Shown piece after piece: positions 40,965-45,847 of a stretch of DNA of 45,847 bases (its first letter is position 1; each line of letters starts with the position of its first letter). The position numbers and the translations under genes were made by a program. The notes beneath the pieces were generated by a model, which saw only the letters and a program-made list of their open reading frames with translations, did not search any database and was not told the DNA's origin. This stretch comes from Candidatus Omnitrophota bacterium. GTDB lineage: Bacteria > Omnitrophota > Gorgyraeia > JABMRG01. Where the stretch lies: positions 1 through 45,847 of the forward strand of contig JAUVHV010000013.1 of the NCBI GenBank assembly GCA_030593065.1. The letters run 5' to 3'.

Positions 40965-41010
40965 ATTATTGTTTTGCCGCAAGGGGAATGTGAATAGCTG
41001 GAAAAAACTG
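40965..41010 (+). repeat. GGGAATGTGAA element, copy 4
   Basis: TTATTGTTTTGCCGCAAGGG then GAATGTGAATAGCTGGAAAA. It ends 2 bases before the ATG of the ORF6N remnant, so the element may be part of the original 5' leader of ORF6N-type genes. Confidence 0.65.
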
Positions 41011-41012
41011 TA

Positions 41013-41084
41013 ATGTCAAATCAAGTGCCACCACAAAGCATTGGGCAAAAGATACATGCTATTAGGGGGTATAAGGTTATGATC
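41013..41084 (+). pseudogene. ORF6N-domain gene remnant
   Basis: The first 24 codons (ending SIGQKIHAIRGYKVMI) match the start of the complete ORF6N protein at 40416 ([16 protein letters not shown]). After codon 24 the similarity stops abruptly and the frame continues into unrelated sequence to 41231. The remainder of the 311-base gap before the next gene (41085-41242) holds a small AGGGG/CCCCT hairpin at 41183-41197 and nothing else I can identify. Confidence 0.7.
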
Positions 41085-41242
41085 GATAAATTGGGACACC
41101 TCTTTATAATAACATTGCATGAGGTTTGTGTTTGTGGTAGACTTTCGAGTACAAAGAAAAATGCGGGCGTTTTGAAAATTGTCAGGGGAACTGCCCCTCC
41201 CCAGTTGAACCTTCCATATAAGTTTCCTTGAAAAGGCATGCA

Positions 41243-42133
41243 ATGATTGATAATAAACACAAAGACCCGCTTCATGGCGTTACTTTGAAGATGATTCTTA
41301 CGCACCTGGTTGAAAAATGTGGGTGGGAAGAGATGTCTAAAAGAATCAAGATAAGCTGCTTTACAAAGGATCCTAACATCAAGTCCAGCCTGGTTTTTCT
41401 GAGGAGAACCCCATGGGCCAGAAAAAAAGTAGAGAGCTTATACTGTAGAGAAATATGGGGCCAGGCCCCTGAACAATACGCCCTGTCCCCATATTCCGCA
41501 AAAAGGAAAATGAAAAAAATAGATTTTCACAGAAATGCAATATCAAAAGATGAAATAAATGTTCTGCCGTTTAAATCTTATACTGGTTCTATTCATGTGA
41601 TAGATTCGGACGCGAAGATGAGCGCGGCCGTGCAAGTTCTCGGTGGTGAGAAAATTCTGGGTTTTGATACAGAGACGAGACCCACTTTTAAGAAAGGTGA
41701 ATCTTATCCGCCTTCACTTATCCAGCTTGCTGCAAGCGGCGGCGTATATATATTCCAGCTAAGACATATCAATTCTTACGAACCGCTTATCAATATTTTG
41801 ACTGCTAAGAAGGCGCTAAAAGTGGGTGTTGCAGTAAACGATGATATAAGGAAACTGAATAATTTATTTCCTCTTGAGCCCTCAGGGTTCATCGACCTAG
41901 CAGACTTGACGGCCAAAACGGGAATAAAAAACGCGGGGCTACGCGGCCTGGCTGGCCTATTGTTAGGTTTCAGGATATCTAAACAGATGCAGTGCTCCCG
42001 TTGGGATGCGCCGAAGCTTGCACCTGCACAAATAGTATATGCGGCTACCGATGCGTGGATATGCAGAAATATATATTTCGCGGTGCTGGGCATGTTACAC
42101 AAAAAAAGGACCCAAGCCAAAGGCGCACTATGA
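41243..42133 (+). CDS. VF530 (DUF2132) domain fused to an RNase D-like 3'-5' exonuclease
   Basis: Residues 6-70 form a VF530 domain, a small DNA-binding-like fold: HKDPLHGVTLKMILTHLVEK, then SCFTKDPNIKSSLVFLRRTP. Residues 95-290 form a DEDDy exonuclease: LGFDTETRPTFKKG (Asp and Glu), VGVAVNDDIRKLNNL, and QIVYAATDAWICRNIY (Tyr and Asp). VF530 is usually a stand-alone protein of about 75 residues, and the exonuclease part alone resembles short RNase D-like proteins, so this is a fusion in one open frame. The ATG at 41243 with AAAAGG upstream is chosen over a TTG at 41228. It overlaps the helicase start by 4 bases. Confidence 0.87.
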   Translation: MIDNKHKDPLHGVTLKMILTHLVEKCGWEEMSKRIKISCFTKDPNIKSSLVFLRRTPWARKKVESLYCREIWGQAPEQYALSPYSAKRKMKKIDFHRNAISKDEINVLPFKSYTGSIHVIDSDAKMSAAVQVLGGEKILGFDTETRPTFKKGESYPPSLIQLAASGGVYIFQLRHINSYEPLINILTAKKALKVGVAVNDDIRKLNNLFPLEPSGFIDLADLTAKTGIKNAGLRGLAGLLLGFRISKQMQCSRWDAPKLAPAQIVYAATDAWICRNIYFAVLGMLHKKRTQAKGAL

Positions 42134-43452
42134 AACTCTATGCTAATAAAACAATAACGAAAGATTATCTTCCAGCGTATCTTGATATAAACGATGAATT
42201 CAAATCAGCATTTGATCTTATGGAGTATACCAAGGAATGCCTTTTTATCACAGGTAAAGCGGGTACCGGTAAATCGACCCTTCTAAAATATTTTAAGGCC
42301 AATACCGGTAAAAAGATAGTAGTGTTAGCCCCTACTGGCGTCGCGGCTATTAATGTAGGCGGCCAGACTGTTCATTCCTTTTTTAGACTTCCTCCAAAGA
42401 TTATTCAAAAGGATACTATAAAGCGCCTTAGAGATAAGAGCCTGCTAAAGAATCTCGATATGGTAATAATAGATGAGGTGTCGATGGTTCGATCAGATCT
42501 TATGGATGGAATCGACTATGCATTACGATTAAACCGCGGAAAAATGAAGGTGCCGTTTGGTGGAATCCAAATGGTATTTTTTGGAGATCTTTTCCAGCTA
42601 TCTCCTGTGGTAGAGAATGAAGCAAGGCAGCTTCTGGAAGAACGATATTCGAGTCCTTATTTTTTCAGTGCTAAAGTGTTTGACGATTGTCATATCCGAG
42701 CTGTCGAACTGTCGACTATATATAGACAAAAAGATACTTCATTTATGGAGCTCTTAAACAGGGTCAGGAATAAAGAGCATGTTGAAGAGGATCTGGATAC
42801 ATTAAATAAGAGGGTCCGTAAAGATGCCACAGCTTCTGATAAAGATACGACGGTGATCCTGACAACGACTAACATCTTGGCAAGTACAATAAACCAAGAT
42901 CGTTTATCAAAGCTTTCTAGCAAAGAGATGACGTATGAGGCTAAGGTATTTGGGAAGTTTGACGAGTCAACATATCCTACAAACGCATCCTTAAAACTCA
43001 AAAAGGGTGCGCAGGTAATATTGTTAAAAAATGATCCTGACAAAAGATGGGTAAATGGTACGCTTGCCAAAGTTGTCGCTTTATCGAAAGATTCGATAGT
43101 CGTGGACACCAACGGGCTTTCATATGATATCTCTGCTGTGAAGTGGCAAAAGATTAAATATAGTTATAATGAGGATGAAGATAAGATAAAAACTGAGGTT
43201 GTGGGAGATTTTGCACAATACCCCATAAAATTGGCTTGGGCCATAACTATTCACAAGAGCCAAGGCCAGACATTCGACAAGGTCATAATCGACATGGGGC
43301 ATGGTGCATTTACTCACGGCCAATTGTATGTCGCGCTTAGCAGGTGCACCTGCATGGACGGCATAAAACTTAAACGGCCGGTGACTCACAGCGATATTAT
43401 ATTTGACCAACGCATTTATCAGTACAATAGCCGATTTGCCAGCCTATTTTAA
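42130..43452 (+). CDS. Pif1/RecD-like SF1B DNA helicase
   Basis: The start at 42130 gives an ATGA overlap with the exonuclease gene; an in-frame start at 41992 would lie deep inside that gene. Helicase motifs: Walker A GKAGTGKSTLL (42-52), VVLAPTGVAAINVGGQTVHS, Walker B IIDEVSMVRSDLMDG, FFGDLFQLSPV, STIYRQKD, and the C-terminal WAITIHKSQGQTFDKV and YVALSRCT. Pif1-type enzymes unwind DNA 5' to 3' and resolve G-quadruplexes or R-loops. At 440 residues it is a minimal member. Coupling to an exonuclease suggests a DNA-processing pair. Confidence 0.94.
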   Translation: MKLYANKTITKDYLPAYLDINDEFKSAFDLMEYTKECLFITGKAGTGKSTLLKYFKANTGKKIVVLAPTGVAAINVGGQTVHSFFRLPPKIIQKDTIKRLRDKSLLKNLDMVIIDEVSMVRSDLMDGIDYALRLNRGKMKVPFGGIQMVFFGDLFQLSPVVENEARQLLEERYSSPYFFSAKVFDDCHIRAVELSTIYRQKDTSFMELLNRVRNKEHVEEDLDTLNKRVRKDATASDKDTTVILTTTNILASTINQDRLSKLSSKEMTYEAKVFGKFDESTYPTNASLKLKKGAQVILLKNDPDKRWVNGTLAKVVALSKDSIVVDTNGLSYDISAVKWQKIKYSYNEDEDKIKTEVVGDFAQYPIKLAWAITIHKSQGQTFDKVIIDMGHGAFTHGQLYVALSRCTCMDGIKLKRPVTHSDIIFDQRIYQYNSRFASLF

Positions 43453-43460
43453 AAAAATCT

Positions 43461-44066
43461 ATGAATACAACTCAGAAGATATTATGTGATACCAAATACC
43501 TAAAGACCGAATCTGATGCTCTGAATCTCGGAGAGAGTGAGGCGGAAATATCTTTTGTCGGACGGTCTAATGTAGGAAAAAGTTCTCTCATTAACGCTCT
43601 ATGTCAAAAAAAGAAAATGGCATATATCTCGAAGGTACCGGGAAAGACAAGGACTATTAATGTTTACGAAGTCAAGCGCGGCCGTTGGATAGTTGACCTC
43701 CCGGGTTATGGATACGCTGTTGGGTCAAGACACGAAAGGGAACGTTTAGGTCCGATAATAGAAGGGTATCTGAGTAGCAGAGAGAAGCTGCGCATGATAT
43801 TTTTTATAGTCGATGCTGTTGCAGGACCGACAAAGCTGGATATTATAATGATTGGTTGGCTTAGACATCACTCACTCCCCTTTAGTATTATTGTAAACAA
43901 GATTGACAAGGTTAAGCCTTCAAGGTTTGAGCAGAGAAAAAAGGATATTGTTACAGAACTTGTCGTTGATGTTTGTGATATCTCCTGGGTCAGCTCAAAA
44001 AAGAATACCGGGATAGCGGATTTGCAGATGATAGTTGCTAAATCACTGGGCACAAGATGCCAATAA
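43461..44066 (+). CDS. engB: Ribosome biogenesis GTP-binding protein EngB (YihA/YsxC)
   Basis: The TrmE-Era-EngA-like GTPase motifs are present: G1 GRSNVGKSS (34-42), the switch region KVPGKTRTINVY with the G2 Thr, G3 DLPGYGYA, G4 NKIDK and a G5-like SSKKNTG. EngB is needed for assembly of the large ribosomal subunit. The 201-residue length is typical. It begins 9 bases after the helicase stop and overlaps the radical SAM gene by 10 bases. Confidence 0.96.
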   Translation: MNTTQKILCDTKYLKTESDALNLGESEAEISFVGRSNVGKSSLINALCQKKKMAYISKVPGKTRTINVYEVKRGRWIVDLPGYGYAVGSRHERERLGPIIEGYLSSREKLRMIFFIVDAVAGPTKLDIIMIGWLRHHSLPFSIIVNKIDKVKPSRFEQRKKDIVTELVVDVCDISWVSSKKNTGIADLQMIVAKSLGTRCQ

Positions 44067-44926
44067 TAGAGCCTGTCATAAGACCACCGGCGGAAGCGAA
44101 TAGCTTTCTTTTGCAGGTAACTCTTGGGTGTTCGGCAGATAGCTGCAGTTTTTGCGGCGTATATAAGAGCAAAACTTTTTGCATTAAAGACCAAAAAGAA
44201 ATAACAGCAGACATAAATTGGTACGCACGCAGATATCAACATGTGCGCCGTGTTTTTCTTATGGATGGCGATGCCCTTGTTTTGCCCAACAGCAAACTTG
44301 TCCCTATCCTCAAAGAACTGGATGCTGCTTTTCCTCGGTTAACTCGTATTTCAAGTTACGCAAACGGATGTAATGTCACAAGAAAAAATAATAATGAACT
44401 GGCAGAACTATACAAACATAAGCTAAGTCTCATATATATGGGCCTTGAAAGCGGCAATCAGGGCGTGCTTGATCGGTGTGGGAAATCTTCAAGTGTTGAG
44501 GAAATGATCGAGGCAGTTAATAAGGCGGCCAAGGTTCACATAAAGTCTTCTGTGATTGTTTTACTGGGCTTAGGCGGCAAGAAATATTCCGAGGAACATG
44601 TTAAGGGCACCGTAGCGGCATTAAATAGGATGCAGCCAAGATATCTTTCGTTCCTTTCTTTAATGGTAATTCCCGGCACTCCGCTGGCAGAAGAGGTTAA
44701 AATAGGAGAATTCAAGGAGTTGGATTCTGCGGGGTTATTAAAAGAATCTTATGAGATTATAAAAGGACTGGATCTTAAAAAAACCGTATTTCGATCAAAT
44801 CACGCTTCAAACCATCTTGCGCTGGAAGGAGCGTTCCCAAAAGATAAAATGAAGTTGTTAAATATCCTGGCCTCCGCCATTGGCGGCGGAGTAAGGCTGA
44901 AGCCAGAGAGCTTAAGAGGCTTGTAG
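44057..44926 (+). CDS. Radical SAM protein of unassigned function
   Basis: The cluster motif is CSADSCSFC (Cys25, Cys30, Cys33), a C-x4-C-x2-C form that differs from the usual C-x3-C-x2-C. It is followed by GVYKSKTF, the Elp3-like TIM-barrel segments LMDGDALVL and YMGLESGNQGVLDRCGK, and a C-terminal region with LLNILASAIGGGVRLKPESL. It resembles a widespread family of stand-alone radical SAM proteins without a known reaction. It starts within the last codons of engB and ends the operon. Confidence 0.9.
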   Translation: MPIIEPVIRPPAEANSFLLQVTLGCSADSCSFCGVYKSKTFCIKDQKEITADINWYARRYQHVRRVFLMDGDALVLPNSKLVPILKELDAAFPRLTRISSYANGCNVTRKNNNELAELYKHKLSLIYMGLESGNQGVLDRCGKSSSVEEMIEAVNKAAKVHIKSSVIVLLGLGGKKYSEEHVKGTVAALNRMQPRYLSFLSLMVIPGTPLAEEVKIGEFKELDSAGLLKESYEIIKGLDLKKTVFRSNHASNHLALEGAFPKDKMKLLNILASAIGGGVRLKPESLRGL

Positions 44927-44936
44927 TAAAAAACAA

Positions 44937-45021
44937 TTAAGAAGCTAAAGCAAGAACTGGTTTGACAATTTTGCCTAAAGATGATATTATTAGCCTAAAT
45001 TCGGTACTTGGGTGTATAAAC
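44937..45021 (+). repeat. 85-bp repeat copy 1 (with promoter-like sequence)
   Basis: Bases 44937-45021 match 45555-45639 at 76 of 85 positions. The first six differences all fall on every-third positions of the same phase, and the block contains TTGACA (44962-44967), 17 bases, TATTAT (44985-44990), a good promoter for the small genes downstream. The gap 45022-45204 otherwise holds AT- and Lys-codon-rich sequence with no gene I can support. Confidence 0.8.
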
Positions 45022-45204
45022 GTGTTGGACAACTCAAAAGCGACAGAAAGAATTAGCAAAGAAAAAGAAAAAAGAAGCAAAAATGCAAAATAAGCTTGAT
45101 AGAAAAAATATGGAGGCCAACGTGGCTTCAGAACAGATTGCGAATTAGCGTCTGAAATATTTACGAAAGCAAAAAAACTGCTAGTAAGCAGACAAGGAGG
45201 TAGC

Positions 45205-45369
45205 ATGGGATTTGGACAAAGCGACGGATACGACAGAGGTCCGCGGGAGATGCACAAGGTGATATGCTCAGACTGTAAGAAAGAATGCGAAGTTCCTTTT
45301 AAACCCAGTGGGGACCGTCCAGTATATTGCAAAGATTGCTTTTCAAAGCGCAAGAACGAAAATCGTTAA
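45205..45369 (+). CDS. Small CxxC-CxxC zinc-ribbon protein
   Basis: This 54-residue frame has a strong ribosome binding site (AAGGAGG, 45194-45200) and encodes a zinc ribbon: CSDCKKECEVPFKP, then RPVYCKDCF, with four cysteines in two C-x2-C pairs. The CxxC...VPF.P...PVYC..CF pattern is a recurring small protein in candidate-phylum bacteria. It may bind RNA or ribosomes, but no function is established. A second tiny gene follows with the same kind of ribosome binding site. Confidence 0.85.
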   Translation: MGFGQSDGYDRGPREMHKVICSDCKKECEVPFKPSGDRPVYCKDCFSKRKNENR

Positions 45370-45407
45370 AAGCAAGTCGAATGGCGAAATGAAAAGGAGG
45401 AGCAACC

Positions 45408-45515
45408 ATGGGCGATAAAGGCCAGAAAGATAAGAATAAACACAACAAACAAGTAAACGAAGCAAAAAACGCAAAAAACGAAGTAAAAAAGAAAAAACAA
45501 GAAAAAGCACACTAG
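45408..45515 (+). CDS. Very small Lys-rich protein
   Basis: A 35-residue frame with a strong ribosome binding site (AAAAGGAGG, 45392-45400) encodes MGDKGQKDKNKHNKQVNEAK and a Lys-rich tail ending KAH. Similar MGDKGKKDK-type peptides occur across bacteria with unknown function. It shares direction and signal type with the zinc-ribbon gene and is probably co-transcribed. Confidence 0.7.
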   Translation: MGDKGQKDKNKHNKQVNEAKNAKNEVKKKKQEKAH

Positions 45516-45554
45516 CAGAAAAAAGGCAGAAAAAGCTCCAGCCTATCTTTACAC

Positions 45555-45639
45555 TTAAGAAGCTAAAGCAAGAACCGGTTTAACAATTTTACCCAAGGAC
45601 GATATTATTAGCCTAAATTCGGTATCTGGGTGTAGAAAC
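45555..45639 (+). repeat. 85-bp repeat copy 2
   Basis: Diverged copy of 44937-45021; its promoter-like boxes read TTAACA (45580-45585) and TATTAT (45603-45608) with the same 17-base spacing. GTATCTG (45622-45628) and CAGATAC (45644-45650) form a hairpin at its downstream edge. The remaining 331 bases to the window end hold no gene I can support. Confidence 0.8.
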
Positions 45640-45776
45640 ACGTCAGATACGCGGAGCCAGTTTAATAGCTCGAATGCAAGTTCAAGATAAAAGTTAAGGC
45701 CCAATTACAGAAATGTAACTGGAACTTAACTATGTCTTGTAAAGTCAAAGGGTTAGGGAGATATTGTTTTACACAT

Positions 45777-45812
45777 CATTGCGGGCCCGCCAAAGGCGGG
45801 CGAAGCAATCTC
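45777..45812. repeat. REP-like dispersed repeat, half-element
   Basis: CATTGCGGGCCCGCCAAAGG then CGGGCGAAGCAATCTC; GCCCGCC and GGCGGGC form a hairpin around AAA. It is related to the right half of the element at 10083-10122 (GCGACGAAGCAATCTC). Sequence after it to 45847 is GC-rich repeat-like (CGGGCACGCCCGG) and cut by the window edge. Confidence 0.7.
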
Positions 45813-45847
45813 AACGCCGCTTTGAGCTCCTCGGGCACGCCCGGGGC

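Noticed and set aside
41992-42129. Longer N-terminus of the Pif1-like helicase (start at 41992)
   Set aside because: It lies inside the well-supported exonuclease gene; the start at 42130 gives the usual ATGA overlap and begins just before the helicase domain.
44937-45353. Minus-strand 138-codon frame covering the zinc-ribbon gene
   Set aside because: Most of it is the antisense of the zinc-ribbon gene and its ribosome binding site; only its last 30 codons, in the repeat, show a coding-like pattern, reported as a finding rather than a gene.
1-45847. Transposases, integrases, rRNA or prophage genes
   Set aside because: Both strands were read for these; only repeat scars and an ORF6N protein were found, with no complete mobile element.

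Overview
The window reads as a chromosomal segment of an uncultured, Gram-negative-like bacterium, most likely a member of Candidatus Omnitrophota (Omnitrophica). I base this on overall gene style, not on a phylogenetic marker: tightly packed ATGA-overlapping operons, AAGGAGG ribosome binding sites, outer-membrane and periplasmic genes (DUF481 barrel, LpxH-like phosphoesterase, Bat operon), dispersed TCATTCCTGC/GCAATCTC-type intergenic repeats, and a set of secreted proteins with an LRP motif after the signal peptide. Nearly all convincing genes are on the + strand.

Layout. (1) 1-4716: a partial unknown gene, a parvulin isomerase, a short pyruvate kinase, a membrane PP2C/RsbU-type phosphatase, rlmN and a HAD phosphatase. 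(2) 4735-12725: an almost complete Bat aerotolerance operon (MoxR ATPase, DUF58, DUF4381-like, BatA, BatB, BatC, BatD, BatE) carrying dispersed repeats between genes and even inside batC. (3) 12761-17922: a DnaQ-like exonuclease, a UvrD helicase, an HdeD-like membrane protein, an LpxH-like phosphoesterase, a GMP synthase lacking its amidotransferase half, and tRNA-Ala(CGC). (4) 17964-29889: envelope and housekeeping genes (SYLF, DUF481, PEBP, SagB-type nitroreductase, Spy-like protein, response regulator, metallophosphoesterase, carbonic anhydrase, a degenerate metallo-beta-lactamase-fold protein, a RecB/Cas4-like nuclease, a lipoprotein, a hydrolase).

Within 19486-33626 lie four proteins sharing an N-terminal signal peptide, a short [STA]-L-R-[PT] motif and an alanine-rich C-terminus ending AA: a PI-kinase/HipA-like protein, a GT-B glycosyltransferase, a HEAT-repeat protein and a protein-kinase-like protein. 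This looks like a shared targeting or processing signature on predicted exported enzymes and is the best candidate here for an undescribed system.

(5) 33756-41240 is an AT-rich, repeat-laden accessory stretch: an MscS channel; a two-gene module (small basic protein plus GSU2403-type nucleotidyltransferase) behind a promoter surrounded by four copies of a 9-bp operator; a DUF6790 protein; a flavodoxin-ferredoxin gene bracketed by direct repeats; a cytosolic trypsin-like protease beside a single-pass membrane protein; a truncated PLD-like gene; and an ORF6N gene with a decayed partner. (6) 41243-44926 is a compact operon: VF530-exonuclease fusion, Pif1-like helicase, EngB GTPase, radical SAM protein. 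(7) 44937-45847 carries two tiny genes (a zinc ribbon and a Lys-rich peptide) between two diverged copies of an 85-bp repeat. No CRISPR array, transposase, prophage or rRNA was seen.
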